A stretch of DNA of 59,258 bases from CAZTDD01 sp964612675 (GTDB lineage Bacteria; Hinthialibacterota; Hinthialibacteria; Hinthialibacterales; JAKPRU01). Positions within the stretch are counted from its first letter, which is position 1; the number at the start of each line of letters is the position of its first letter. A program made the translations under genes and the position numbers. The notes under the pieces are model-generated. The model was given only the letters and a program-made list of their open reading frames with translations, had not been told where the DNA came from and did not search any database. Location of the stretch: positions 1-59,258 of the forward strand of contig CAZTDD010000026.1 of assembly GCA_964612675.1 (NCBI GenBank), in the 5' to 3' direction. Below, piece after piece: positions 1 to 9,360 of the stretch.

Positions 1-5
1 CCGAA

Positions 6-168
6 GATCGGGGGAGGTTAGGAGGGGGTTGAAATCCGTATCCCAGACTTTTTGCAACCTCGTCGAGATTGGGGGAGAAAACGCTGCAGACACGCTCGTT
101 TTTTTCCTCCCCCGAGACCGGGGGAGGTGTAGGAGGGGGTTGAAATCCGTATCCCACACTTTTTGCGA
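6..168. repeat. Direct repeat pair, about 53 bp, at 6-58 and 115-168
   Basis: Two near-identical blocks about 110 bp apart share a G-rich start (GGGGGAGGT, then AGGAGGGGGTTG) followed by AAATCCGTATCCCA and ACTTTTTGC. They lie upstream of the first gene. Although they can be read in frame with it, they look like copies of a dispersed non-coding repeat, so I do not treat them as protein. Confidence 0.75.
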
Positions 169-220
169 CGACGCTAAGTTTTGGGGTTACTTTGTTTTCA
201 ACAAACGTTACAATGTGCGT

Positions 221-814
221 ATGGCAAAAGACCCACTGAGTCGAAAGAAATCGGAAGCTCTTCTGAACCTGCACCTTCGCAAAGCCGAAGAAGAAACGTT
301 ACGAAATCCCGAAGTGCGCAAGATGGTGGAAGAGCTGCGCGAGATGTATCATAACGATCAAGAGGGAGTCTTCGCCGCCTTCGCCGTGACCGCACAAGAG
401 GACAAACCCAGCCAGAAGAGAGATCGCTCGAAACCTCCTCCGTCTAAGATCCCGCAGCTCCTGCTGATGCTATCCGAACTCTCTGAGCGCACTCCCGACA
501 TGTCCCCACCGTCGCACCCGAACGAACCCCAGCCGCTTCTGATGAGGGGTGGCGTTCCGACGGCTCCCCGGAAATCGTCACCAACAGAGAAGCCTCCTGA
601 GGATGAGCGACAACGGGAGCTAATCCAGAGAATTGAGGAAACAAAGCAACAGCTCGCGTCGATCAAAAAGGAAGAACCTCTCATTCGCGGCAAAAGGGGG
701 AAATACGGTCTTCCGGCGGAACGGCTGAAAGCCGAACGGATACTGCGAGAATTACCCGGACAGATCGCCCATATGGAGCATACCCTTCAGCTCATGCGGG
801 AAGGCGTTCTGTAA
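221..814 (+). CDS. Hypothetical charged, proline-rich protein (197 aa)
   Basis: No family recognised. The frame stays open back to position 29, but the upstream part is translated repeat. I therefore start at the ATG at 221 (MAKDPLSRKK), which begins a normal charged sequence. The protein is Lys/Arg/Glu-rich with an N-terminal helical stretch (about 1-50), a Pro/Ser-rich low-complexity middle (about 60-125) and a C-terminal Glu/Lys/Arg region with coiled-coil character (about 130-197). There is no signal peptide or membrane segment, so it is probably cytosolic. It lies 82 bases upstream of the DUF1844 gene on the same strand and could be cotranscribed with it. The ribosome-binding site is weak, so the start is only moderately supported. 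Confidence 0.55.
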   Translation: MAKDPLSRKKSEALLNLHLRKAEEETLRNPEVRKMVEELREMYHNDQEGVFAAFAVTAQEDKPSQKRDRSKPPPSKIPQLLLMLSELSERTPDMSPPSHPNEPQPLLMRGGVPTAPRKSSPTEKPPEDERQRELIQRIEETKQQLASIKKEEPLIRGKRGKYGLPAERLKAERILRELPGQIAHMEHTLQLMREGVL

Positions 815-896
815 GGCGACCTTCCCCTTGAAGCGCCGGCCTTCGGATACCAAAATTACGATCGTTCACATTCATCATTAGGAGGTCATACAGAGC

Positions 897-1220
897 ATGC
901 CCGATGAAAGTCAAAAAGTAACGTTCCAGGATTTCATTTCTATGATATCGGGTTCCGCGATGGTCGGACTCGGGTTGATCCCCAACCCGATGACCAACAA
1001 GCAGGAAATCGATCTTCGGTCAGTCCAACACACAATTTCGATGTTGGAGATGATCCAAGAGAAAACCAAGGGCAATCTGACACAAGAGGAGGAAACGCTC
1101 CTCGAACAGATTCTGCATGAGTTACGGATGGGATATGTCTCGTTGCTCCAGCAGCAGGGCGGCACACCTCCCGAGCCTCCCGAAGAGGAAGAGAAACCGA
1201 GCCGGATTATCGTGCCGTGA
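897..1220 (+). CDS. DUF1844 domain protein (107 aa)
   Basis: Small protein of the DUF1844 family, whose function is not established. The hallmark is the N-terminal half: VTFQDFISMISGSAMVGLG, then NPMTNKQEIDLRSVQHTISMLEMIQEKTKGNLT, and a helical C-terminal half ending in a Pro/Glu-rich tail (PPEPPEEEEKPSR). The size is normal for the family. A strong AGGAGG site around 881-886 fixes the ATG at 897. No signal peptide is seen. The gene stands between a hypothetical gene and a convergent ATPase gene, which gives no clear functional context. Confidence 0.82.
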   Translation: MPDESQKVTFQDFISMISGSAMVGLGLIPNPMTNKQEIDLRSVQHTISMLEMIQEKTKGNLTQEEETLLEQILHELRMGYVSLLQQQGGTPPEPPEEEEKPSRIIVP

Positions 1221-1272
1221 GAACGAGAACTCCGCATCAACTTTCTGAACTAATGACGGCCCTAAAGAGAGA

Positions 1273-2844
1273 TCATGATTCCGGGACAAACTCGTCCAGT
1301 CGCACCTTTGGGAGCTTCCGTAGAGTTGTATAGGTCGGGGGTTTCTCAGCCTCTATCTTGATCTCTTCGAGACCACGTCGCCGTCGTACCCCCGTATAGA
1401 ACGAATAATCTAGCAGGTACGCTTCATGCGTCTCACCGATTTTGCCGGGGTTAATACTAGGGTGAATCAAGTGGACGAGTCGTAGATCAACCAATTTCTG
1501 AAGGAGTCTGTACCCAGGGTGTCTTGGGTCCTGACGAACAAGAAAAGAGTTCCATTTGTGATCATCGAGGACCAGTCTCTTCAATTTGTCCAAAGCAAAG
1601 CGCAATGATTCACCGTCCTCGGAAGCATCTTGTTCGAGTTCAGCAGATTTTTCTTCTCCAAACTCTCCCACAGCCATGTTCACTTCTTCTATTCCAACGC
1701 GTTTTCTCCTATGCTGGATGGCAAATCCCACCGACCGTTCGAATAGCTGGAGGAAATCTCGAGGGACGCCCGCTGAACACCACACCAACCGATCAATCGC
1801 CCGGTCATGCATAATTTGGTTCGTTCTGGAGAACCCGCACTCTTTCAAAAACTGCTTCAGAACGGAAACAAGGTGCTCGCGAGCCGAAGCCGGATCGACA
1901 AGTGTTAGGTCCAAATAAATGTGCTGAACGTCGCCGGGCTGCTGCAACCCCATTCGCTGTGCGGGTTGATATAGACAAATGAAATTCTTGACGCCGGCGA
2001 TTTTCAGGCATCCCCCTGTTCCTTTCAAGATAGAGTGCAGCAACTCGAACATCTGGGGCTGCAATGCAGAGTCCAGAAGGTGCGCATCGTCCAGAAAAAC
2101 GAAGAGATTTCTGCCTGTTCTCCGGGTGAATCCTCGCACAAGCCTCTTGAGCTCCGGCACAAGTTTGCGAATCGTTGCCACGGAAAGTCTCGACGGAGAA
2201 GAGTTCATCAGGTCTGTGACTTCCCTGTGACCATGGACGAACTCAAGTGGGGCCTCAGTACCATTCCTTTCAAAAGAATCTATACACTCGCCAAAAATCT
2301 CGGCCAGGACTTCTGATATCGCGACTGCGTCGTCTCTACCCTTGTAAGGCTGCAAATCAAGCCAGATAGGGAGATCATTGTTTTGAATCACTTTGCGATA
2401 CGCCGTCAAAATCAAACTTGATTTCCCGACCCCGCGTCGACCTAAGATCGCGTGGTTGACAGGTTGAATAACCTTTTGTTCCTCTCCAGCACGAAAAGGC
2501 ACGAACTCCACCGACACTCCCCTATCGAGGGCATCGCTGGTTATCCGAAGCGTTCGTGAGATGAGAGATCGAAGTAACTGAACCTCCATTGAAGAGATGA
2601 CGTTTGGCACCTTCTCAACCTCGAGACTCAGCCTTCCTCGATACGGATGATCCATCGGCAAGCGGTCATTTATCTCAGCGAGTGCACGTTTGTAAATCGG
2701 AGCGTCGCGCCCCACTCGGAAACGGAGAAACACCTCGGGTCCGGCACGTTCCTCGTCTGTGTCCACATCTCTTATGCCCGTGCGTGCCAGGAATTCACGA
2801 CGGATGTCTTCAACTGATTCCTGCAGAGCGGAGATATTATTCAT
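1273..2844 (-). CDS. AAA/STAND-like P-loop ATPase (523 aa), downstream partner of a HEPN gene
   Basis: ATPase of the ORC/Cdc6-like or STAND-like P-loop class. Visible motifs are Walker A GRRGVGKSS (residues 135-143), Walker B LFVFLDDAH (247-255) and a helical region with RDFLQLFERS (about 360-372) resembling the lid/sensor region of AAA proteins. A C-terminal part (about 420-500) could be a winged helix. The N-terminal 130 residues are not recognised. The start codon overlaps the stop of the upstream HEPN gene by four bases (ATGA, 2841-2844), so the two are translationally coupled. A HEPN-ATPase pair suggests a defence or toxin-antitoxin role, but this is inference. No nuclease or transmembrane effector domain was seen in the ATPase itself. 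Confidence 0.75.
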   Translation of the reverse strand: MNNISALQESVEDIRREFLARTGIRDVDTDEERAGPEVFLRFRVGRDAPIYKRALAEINDRLPMDHPYRGRLSLEVEKVPNVISSMEVQLLRSLISRTLRITSDALDRGVSVEFVPFRAGEEQKVIQPVNHAILGRRGVGKSSLILTAYRKVIQNNDLPIWLDLQPYKGRDDAVAISEVLAEIFGECIDSFERNGTEAPLEFVHGHREVTDLMNSSPSRLSVATIRKLVPELKRLVRGFTRRTGRNLFVFLDDAHLLDSALQPQMFELLHSILKGTGGCLKIAGVKNFICLYQPAQRMGLQQPGDVQHIYLDLTLVDPASAREHLVSVLKQFLKECGFSRTNQIMHDRAIDRLVWCSAGVPRDFLQLFERSVGFAIQHRRKRVGIEEVNMAVGEFGEEKSAELEQDASEDGESLRFALDKLKRLVLDDHKWNSFLVRQDPRHPGYRLLQKLVDLRLVHLIHPSINPGKIGETHEAYLLDYSFYTGVRRRRGLEEIKIEAEKPPTYTTLRKLPKVRLDEFVPES

Positions 2845-3341
2845 AGTCTCACTCCTCTTTGCCTAAGATAATCACGGCAAAGGCGAAGAAACTGCCGCGT
2901 CAGCCGTAAGGCGTCATCCGGTTCATGTATGATGTTTCGCCGGACGTCATGCCAAGGCTCATAATCGGCTATGTTCCGGTCTCGCCGCAAATCCGTTGCG
3001 AAACTCGACCATTGAGACCGCTCGGGAAAATCCTTCGGCAGGTCTCCTACTTCCTGGTGGTTATCCTTGACGCAGCCTTCGCTGCAATAGCGAACACTCT
3101 TTGAACTGTTGTATATCGCGTAATAGCAACGAGACAACATAGAGCGCCACTGCCTTCGTGAGCCAGACAGATGCTCGGCTGCCCGAAGGTGCTGCTGAGC
3201 GAGGCGAAACCATCTTTTCGAGATCTCATTTGCGGGTTCCTTTAGCCAGGAGAGATCCACCTCTCCCGCGTATCGAGACAAGATGCGATGGACTTTTTGA
3301 TGGTTTTCCAGCCCGAGAAACTCCGGTCGTTTGTCCCGCAT
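2841..3341 (-). CDS. HEPN-like protein (166 aa)
   Basis: Helical protein resembling HEPN domains, many of which are RNases or toxin components. Seen: the HEPN-type core WFRLAQQHLRAAEHL (about 45-59), then SRCYYAIYNSSKSV (about 70-84), and near the C-terminus RNIADYEPWHDVRRNIIHE, which holds an ADY variant and an R-x4-H arrangement (RRNIIH) like the HEPN catalytic R-x4-6-H motif. The gene is first in a two-gene unit and overlaps the ATPase start. Upstream on this strand (3342-3546) no further gene is seen. The family call is good; RNase activity is a guess. Confidence 0.7.
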   Translation of the reverse strand: MRDKRPEFLGLENHQKVHRILSRYAGEVDLSWLKEPANEISKRWFRLAQQHLRAAEHLSGSRRQWRSMLSRCYYAIYNSSKSVRYCSEGCVKDNHQEVGDLPKDFPERSQWSSFATDLRRDRNIADYEPWHDVRRNIIHEPDDALRLTRQFLRLCRDYLRQRGVRL

Positions 3342-3546
3342 TTATTGCTCGCCTTTTCTGCCCGTCACCGAGATCAACATACAACAGGACGCGTAACTCA
3401 GAAAATCAGCAAGTCTTTCAAATTAACGTTCGCATGAGCGTTCAGTGTGTCGGCAATGGGCTCCGCCCGAAGGCCACACCGCGTGTATTGAAAACTCGCG
3501 AAATCAATGAACCTGGAACGCATCACCTTATTCACCCATCCACCGC

Positions 3547-4299
3547 CTACGCGGTCACGGCGGCCATTACCTCATCCGGTATATCAAAATTCGCGTAAAC
3601 ATTCTGCACGTCATCGTGCTCTTCCAGATACTCCATTAACTTGAGCATCGTTTCCGCATTCTTGCCTTCCAGCTGGATCGTATTCGCCGGGATCATGGTA
3701 ATCTCCGCCATTTCGGGAGTAATCCCCAGACCGGTTATGGCATCTTTGACCGATTCAAAGTCCGGCACTTCAGTAACAACCTCAAAAATGCCGTCTTCTT
3801 CCTTGACATCTTCCGCACCAGCCTCAATAGCTGCTTCCATCATCGCATCTTCATCCTGGACGGCGGATCGATTGAATGTGATAAGCCCTTTCCGGTTGAA
3901 GAGATAGGATACGCAGCCCGATTCCCCGAGGTTTCCACCGTATTTTGAGAAAAGGTGCCGAATCTCGGCGGTTGTCCGGTTTTTGTTGTCGGTGACCGCC
4001 TCAACAAACACGGCGACACCTCCGGGGCCGTACCCTTCGTAGCTGACCTCTTCGTAGCTGACGCCTTCAATTTCGCCGGTACCCTTTTTGATCGCGTTGT
4101 CGATATTCTTGGCGGGCATATTGGCGTTCTTCGCCGCGCCCATGGCGGTACGCAAACGCGGATTCATGTCCGGGTCGCCGCCGCCTTCACGTGCGGCAAT
4201 GGTGATCTCCTTAATGAGCTTAGTGAAGATCTTGCCACGCTGCGCATCCATCTTCGCCTTCTTATGCTTAATAGTGCTCCACTTCGAGTGCCCTGACAT
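3547..4299 (-). CDS. yebC: YebC/PmpR (TACO1) family protein (250 aa)
   Basis: Full-length YebC-family protein, known as a transcriptional regulator in some bacteria and as a translation factor relieving ribosome stalling in others; it is cytosolic. The diagnostic N-terminus MSGHSKWSTIKHKKAKMDAQ is intact. It is followed by GKIFTKLIKEI, NPRLR..M..AKNANMPAKNIDNAIKKG, the YEGYGPGGVAVFVEAVTDNKNRT block and LMEYLEEHDDVQNVYANFD at the C-terminus. The length is normal. A GGAGG-type site lies just upstream (the + strand shows cctcc at about 4310-4314). It stands alone, with a spacer of about 130 bases to the TRAP permease end. Confidence 0.96.
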   Translation of the reverse strand: MSGHSKWSTIKHKKAKMDAQRGKIFTKLIKEITIAAREGGGDPDMNPRLRTAMGAAKNANMPAKNIDNAIKKGTGEIEGVSYEEVSYEGYGPGGVAVFVEAVTDNKNRTTAEIRHLFSKYGGNLGESGCVSYLFNRKGLITFNRSAVQDEDAMMEAAIEAGAEDVKEEDGIFEVVTEVPDFESVKDAITGLGITPEMAEITMIPANTIQLEGKNAETMLKLMEYLEEHDDVQNVYANFDIPDEVMAAVTA

Positions 4300-4430
4300 G
4301 GACCCGGAACCTCCTTTTACCTGTCATCGAGAACGATGAAGCACACCTGTCTCGTTCACTGATCCTAAATGTACCATAGCGCTGTCACGCGAACAAGCCG
4401 CAGACCAATTTGCTCAATAAATGCGACGTT

Positions 4431-5717
4431 CTACGCAAGAATTTGCGGCAACAAAAGCGAGATCTGAGGAAACACAACCAGAACCACAAGCGCCAAAAAC
4501 TCGGCGACTATAAACTTCACCACGGCCCAAGACACGCTTGCAACCGGCACACCGCATACCGAGGAGGCGACGAAGAGGTTTACCCCAACCGGCGGTGTGC
4601 TCTGGCCAATAGCCAGATTGACCACAACCATCACCCCAAAATGGACCGGATCGATCCCCAACGATCGAATGACCGGCAAGAAGATGGGTACAAAGATGTA
4701 GATCAACGATATCGCATCGATGAAACAGCCGGCGATCAGCAGAACCGCATTGACAAGCAGAAGAATCGCGTAGCGGTTCCCTGAAATGGATAGAGTCAGA
4801 TCCACAAGACTCTGCGTAAGGCCGGATGAATGCAAAACGAACGAAAAGAGAGACGCGCACGCCACAAGAAACAGTACCTGGGCCGAGGTTTTCGCTGCAT
4901 CATAAAAGGCACGCCCCAGCTCTCTCCATTTCATTTCCCGGTACCAGACCCATTCGAGCAGAAGGATGTACATGACAACAGCCGCCGCGGATTCCGTGGC
5001 TGTGAAGATCCCTCGGTAAATACCCCCAAGGATGATCAAAGGCGCCATCAGACCGCCCAGCGCACCAACACCGGCCTGAACCAACTCCCGAGCCGTTGTT
5101 TCTTTGCGACCCGCGCGCGCAGGGGCGCAGAACATGACGACGATGATGAGAACACCACTCACCAGAATTCCGGGAAGAATCCCCGCAAAAAACAATTTGT
5201 TGACCGATACTTCAGCCACCACACCGTACAAAATCAGCGCGATACTCGGCGGTACAATGATCCCGATGCCGCCTCCGACCGCCAGCAAGGCGGCGGCCGT
5301 CGAATTGGTGTAACCGGAAGCCACCAGAGGCGGATACAGGAGCATTCCCAAAGCGGCTACATCCGCAGGCCCGGAACCTGAGATTCCCGCGAATAGCAAC
5401 GATGCGACAACCGCAACGATTCCCATCCCTCCGCGCACGTTTCGGATCAGAAGGTCAATGAATCGGATCAGGCGGACGGAAAGTCCACTGGCACCAAGCA
5501 GACGGCCTGCAACCAGAAACAAAGGAACCGCAAGAAGAGTAAAAGAATCGTAGGCTCCGAGGATAGTGTGAGGAATAACGGTCAGTGGAGTAACCGGGTC
5601 GAAAATGACGAGGCAGAGTATGGCGGACAATGCCAAAGAAACGGCAATCGGGACCTCGCAGAAAAGCAAGGTCCCGAACGTACCGAATAGAACAATGGCT
5701 GTCAGTGTTTGAGACAC
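4431..5717 (-). CDS. dctM: TRAP transporter large permease, DctM type (428 aa)
   Basis: Large membrane subunit of a tripartite ATP-independent periplasmic transporter, normally importing carboxylates with a periplasmic binding protein (DctP) and a small permease (DctQ). The length matches DctM. Hydrophobic segments run throughout, with family motifs such as SGSGPADVAALGMLLYPPL, GGGIGIIVPPSIALILYG, TATESAAAVVMYILLLEW and GQSTPPVGVNLFVASSV. No dctP or dctQ is visible on either side. The gene instead follows ilvC by 47 bases on the same strand and may be read through from the ilv operon. Substrate unknown. The missing partners must lie elsewhere in the genome or have been lost. Confidence 0.92.
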   Translation of the reverse strand: MSQTLTAIVLFGTFGTLLFCEVPIAVSLALSAILCLVIFDPVTPLTVIPHTILGAYDSFTLLAVPLFLVAGRLLGASGLSVRLIRFIDLLIRNVRGGMGIVAVVASLLFAGISGSGPADVAALGMLLYPPLVASGYTNSTAAALLAVGGGIGIIVPPSIALILYGVVAEVSVNKLFFAGILPGILVSGVLIIVVMFCAPARAGRKETTARELVQAGVGALGGLMAPLIILGGIYRGIFTATESAAAVVMYILLLEWVWYREMKWRELGRAFYDAAKTSAQVLFLVACASLFSFVLHSSGLTQSLVDLTLSISGNRYAILLLVNAVLLIAGCFIDAISLIYIFVPIFLPVIRSLGIDPVHFGVMVVVNLAIGQSTPPVGVNLFVASSVCGVPVASVSWAVVKFIVAEFLALVVLVVFPQISLLLPQILA

Positions 5718-5764
5718 TCAATTATAGCGGCAAACGCAGAATCCGGGGTTGTGAGTTTCCCTCG

Positions 5765-6793
5765 CTATTTCTCATCCATCTTGGCTTCACCAAGCGCGGA
5801 TCCTTTCTGCTTGATAAACGGCATCATGCCCCGGAGTTCGCGCCCGACTTTTTCTAGAAGCGAACGACGGTCTTTCTCACGGAGAGCGTTGAATACCGGC
5901 CGGTTGGCCTGATTCTCGAGAATCCACTCACGGGCGAACTCGCCGTTCTGGATCTCGGCAAGGATCTTGCGCATCTCTTTGCGAGTTTCTTCCGTAATAA
6001 CACGCGGTCCACGGGAAAGGTCGCCGTATTCGGCGGTATCCGAGACCGAATAACGCATCCCTGAAATCCCCGCTTCATAAATCAAATCGACGATCAGTTT
6101 TGTCTCGTGCAGGCATTCGAAATACGCCATCTCCGGCTGATACCCCGCTTCGACGAGCGTCTCAAAGCCGGCTTTGATCAATGCGCTGATGCCCCCGCAC
6201 AGGACAACTTGCTCGCCGAACAAATCGGTTTCGGTTTCTTCCTCGAAACTCGTCTCGATGACACCGGCGCGTGTTCCGCCGACTCCTTTGGCGTACGCCA
6301 ACGCCGTTTTCTTCGCGTCGCCGGAGGCATCCTGGTGGATGGCGATCAAACAAGGCACGCCACTTCCTTCGACATAGGTTTTTCGGAGCAGATGTCCCGG
6401 TCCCTTCGGAGCGACCATGATCACATCGATATCGTCCGGAGGCACGATCTGCCCGAAATGGATGTTGAAACCATGGGCGAAAAGCAGCGTCTGACCTTTT
6501 TTGAGGTTCGGGCCGATTTCCGCTTTGTACACAGCCGCCTGAACCTGGTCGGGAACCGCCATGGTCAGCACGGCCGCCTTCTTGGCCAGTTCCGATGCGG
6601 AGACCGGCTTAAAGCCGTGCGAAACGGCGAGCTCATAGTTCGGTCCCGGCACTTCCGCTACCATGACGTCGAGACCGCTGTCCCGAAGGTTCTGCGCATG
6701 CGCGTGGCCTTGGCTGCCGTACCCCACGATCCCAATGGTCTTTCCCTTCAACAAATTCAGGTCTGCGTCCTTGTCGTAATACATTGTTGCCAT
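5765..6793 (-). CDS. ilvC: Ketol-acid reductoisomerase (342 aa)
   Basis: Converts 2-acetolactate or 2-aceto-2-hydroxybutyrate to the dihydroxy acids, using NAD(P)H and Mg2+, as the second shared step of valine/isoleucine synthesis. It is a class I enzyme by length. The N-terminal Rossmann motif GIVGYGSQGHAHAQNLRDSG is intact, followed by the AHGFNIHFGQI catalytic His loop, VAPKGPGHLLR, and the knotted C-terminal domain with metal ligands in ETDLFGEQVVLCGG and ECLHETKLIVDLIYE. A GGAG site precedes the ATG. It is third in ilvB-ilvN-ilvC, but separated from ilvN by 168 bases in which I see no gene, so an additional internal promoter is possible. Confidence 0.97.
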   Translation of the reverse strand: MATMYYDKDADLNLLKGKTIGIVGYGSQGHAHAQNLRDSGLDVMVAEVPGPNYELAVSHGFKPVSASELAKKAAVLTMAVPDQVQAAVYKAEIGPNLKKGQTLLFAHGFNIHFGQIVPPDDIDVIMVAPKGPGHLLRKTYVEGSGVPCLIAIHQDASGDAKKTALAYAKGVGGTRAGVIETSFEEETETDLFGEQVVLCGGISALIKAGFETLVEAGYQPEMAYFECLHETKLIVDLIYEAGISGMRYSVSDTAEYGDLSRGPRVITEETRKEMRKILAEIQNGEFAREWILENQANRPVFNALREKDRRSLLEKVGRELRGMMPFIKQKGSALGEAKMDEK

Positions 6794-6961
6794 CTTGTTT
6801 CTCCTCGAAGCGATATTAGAAAAACTATGCTCGGTTTCGCTACACTCGTCTAGAGCGGTAGTCGAATACGCGTTACTTTACAACGTGCATACCGGTGGTT
6901 GTAGACTCACGATCTTCGCGCAAATAAAGGTCTCCTCAAGAAGAACATACGCCAGCCAGCC

Positions 6962-7525
6962 TCATACTGCTTCTAGAACGGGCTCAGCGGTTTGCGCCTG
7001 ACCGTTTCGAAGCCCACGCGCCATCGCGACGCGACCGGACCGGGCAACCTCGACAACGTCGTAAGAACCCAGACACCGCAGCAAAGCCTCGATTTTTCCT
7101 TCAGCGCCGGTGCCTCTCAGAATCATTGAATCTTCGGACAGATCGACGATTTTCGCACGATAGACATCGGCAATTTGTAGGATCTCGTTACGCTCTCTCC
7201 CGTCCTTTATCGCTACCTTGATCAATATCAACTCGCGGTCCACGATGTCGCGCGTCTCGATCGAGAAATCATGGACCTCGTGAACGTCGATCAGTTTCCC
7301 CAGTTGTTTACGTACCTGGTCCATAATTCGATCATCGCCGCAAACAACGATCGTCATCCGAGAGACCTGCGGATCGTCAGTCTCTGCAACGGTCAGGCTC
7401 TCGATATTGAATCCCCGGGCCGAGAAAAGCCCCGCCACGCGGGCCAAGACTCCCGAGCGATTCTCCACCAGGACGAAGAAGATATGTCGAAGCATGTCTT
7501 GTTTGTTGTTTTTTGCGCTGCTCAT
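6962..7525 (-). CDS. ilvN: Acetolactate synthase small (regulatory) subunit (187 aa)
   Basis: Regulatory subunit of acetohydroxyacid synthase, giving feedback inhibition by valine. The N-terminal ACT domain is clear: HIFFVLVENRSGVLARVAGLF, then GFNIESLTVAETDDPQVSRMTIVV. It is followed by QLGKLIDVHEVHDFS and a C-terminal ALS_ss domain with REL.LIKV and VVDLSEDSMILRGTG. The 187 residues place it with the longer IlvH-type subunits. The gene follows ilvB by 18 bases on the same strand and should share its attenuator-controlled transcript. Confidence 0.96.
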   Translation of the reverse strand: MSSAKNNKQDMLRHIFFVLVENRSGVLARVAGLFSARGFNIESLTVAETDDPQVSRMTIVVCGDDRIMDQVRKQLGKLIDVHEVHDFSIETRDIVDRELILIKVAIKDGRERNEILQIADVYRAKIVDLSEDSMILRGTGAEGKIEALLRCLGSYDVVEVARSGRVAMARGLRNGQAQTAEPVLEAV

Positions 7526-7543
7526 GATTTCCTCCAGACAAAA

Positions 7544-9310
7544 TCACGCCATGCCTTCCAGCATTTGGTTTAGTGAAGCGCCCGCGGGCACCATCGGATA
7601 TACGTTCTCTTCCCGAGCCACCCACACATCGATCAGGCAGGGAGAATCGTTACTGAATGCCTCCTGCAATGCCGGTTCGAGCTCGGATCGTGTTTTCACT
7701 TGTCTACCCCACGCCCCGTAAGCCTCCGCCAGCTTGGCAAAGTCCGGCAGATACTCCGCGTCCATCCACGAACCGTGGGACGACGCCCGCCGCGTCAGCT
7801 CCGTTGCGGAGTAATTCTTCTTGTAGAACAGATCCTGCCACTGCCTCACCATTCCCAGCCAGCCGTTGTTGGAAATCACGACTTTCACCGGCAGATTGTA
7901 GTAAACCGCAGTCGCCAGCTCTTGTATGGTCATCTGAAGCGACCCATCGCCCGCGATATCAATCACCATACGGCCGGGGTTGCCCGCCTGAGCGCCGATC
8001 GCCGCCGGGAACCCATATCCCATCGTTCCGAGACCGCCCGACGTCAAGAATGTACGAGGATAGCGGAACGTGTAGTACTGAGCCGTCCACATCTGATGTT
8101 GACCGACCTCGCTGGCCACAATCGCGTCCTCCGGTGCCAGTTTATTGACCATCTCGACCAGATACTGAGGCTTGATTTCGTCGCCTTCCATTCCGTTGTA
8201 CGCCAACGGATGTTGACGTTTCCATTCTTGAACCTGTTTGACCCATTCTTCCGTGTCGCACGGCTCCACGAGCTTGTTCAGATCTCCCAGGATATGCTTC
8301 ACATCGCCCACAAGATCGACATCCACCTTCACATTCTTGCTGATCGACGAGGGATCGATGTCCATATGGATAACTTTCGCATGTGGGGCGAACTCGTCGA
8401 TTTTCCCCGTCACCCGGTCGTCGAATCGCGATCCGGCTGCAATCAGAACATCGCACGCTTGGATCGCCTTGTTGGCATAGATTGTCCCATGCATGCCAAG
8501 CATGTGCACTGAGAGCGCGTGGTTCTCCGGAAACCCACCCAATCCCATCAGCGTGGTGGTCACAGGAATATTAGCTCGGGTAGCGAATAAAAAGAGATCG
8601 TCCGCCGCATTCGAGTTGATCACACCGCCACCCGCATAAACCAACGGCCGCTTCCCGTTTTTGATCAACTCCCACGCTTTTTGTACTTTGTCGAGAGACG
8701 CCGACATCTGCACGTGATAACCGGGAAGATCCGGTTCCGCCGGGTATTCATAATCTTCGAGCGTGCCTTTCTGCACATCTTTCGGAATATCGATCACCAC
8801 CGGCCCCGGTCTGCCCGTCCGGGCAATATGAAAGGCATTCTTAATGATCGGCGCCAATTCCTCCGTGGTTTTGACGAGGTAGTTGTGTTTTGTAACCGGA
8901 CGCGTAATGCCGACCACATCCGCCTCTTGGAACGCATCGTTCCCGATCAGCGGTGTCGGTACCTGCCCCGAAATCACCACAAGAGGAGTCGAGTCCATGT
9001 ACGCGTTCGCCAAACCGGTCACGGTGTTCGTGGCTCCCGGGCCGGATGTGACGAGAACCACACCAACCTTCCCGGTCGAACGCGCATATCCCTCGGCCAT
9101 GTGCATCGCGCCCTGCTCGTGACGAACAAGAATGAACTTTATCTTCTTCGACATGTTGATCTGGTCAAATACGTCGATGATGGCGCCTCCGGGAAAACCG
9201 AACACCACCTCGACGCCTTCCTTTTCCAGGGCGTCAATCACAATCTCGCATCCGCGCGCCGCACGCTTCGCATCCAGTTCTTGAGCAGTTTCCGTGGTTG
9301 CCATGATCAT
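7544..9310 (-). CDS. ilvB: Acetolactate synthase large (catalytic) subunit (588 aa)
   Basis: ThDP-dependent acetohydroxyacid synthase, the first step of valine, leucine and isoleucine synthesis. Seen in order: N-terminal PYR domain with the catalytic Glu in VRHEQGAMHMAEGYARSTG (about 62-80), central FAD-binding domain with GGGVINSNAADDL, and C-terminal PP domain with the ThDP motif beginning GDGSLQMTIQELATA and ending VVISNN. The length is normal. The start at 9310 lies about 50 bases below a terminator-like hairpin and about 110 bases below a Val-rich leader peptide, so expression is probably controlled by attenuation according to charged tRNA-Val supply. Confidence 0.97.
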   Translation of the reverse strand: MIMATTETAQELDAKRAARGCEIVIDALEKEGVEVVFGFPGGAIIDVFDQINMSKKIKFILVRHEQGAMHMAEGYARSTGKVGVVLVTSGPGATNTVTGLANAYMDSTPLVVISGQVPTPLIGNDAFQEADVVGITRPVTKHNYLVKTTEELAPIIKNAFHIARTGRPGPVVIDIPKDVQKGTLEDYEYPAEPDLPGYHVQMSASLDKVQKAWELIKNGKRPLVYAGGGVINSNAADDLFLFATRANIPVTTTLMGLGGFPENHALSVHMLGMHGTIYANKAIQACDVLIAAGSRFDDRVTGKIDEFAPHAKVIHMDIDPSSISKNVKVDVDLVGDVKHILGDLNKLVEPCDTEEWVKQVQEWKRQHPLAYNGMEGDEIKPQYLVEMVNKLAPEDAIVASEVGQHQMWTAQYYTFRYPRTFLTSGGLGTMGYGFPAAIGAQAGNPGRMVIDIAGDGSLQMTIQELATAVYYNLPVKVVISNNGWLGMVRQWQDLFYKKNYSATELTRRASSHGSWMDAEYLPDFAKLAEAYGAWGRQVKTRSELEPALQEAFSNDSPCLIDVWVAREENVYPMVPAGASLNQMLEGMA

Positions 9311-9360
9311 TCCTCCGGCCTTCTGAATACTTGAGGATAAACCTCCGTCCCTATAAATGA

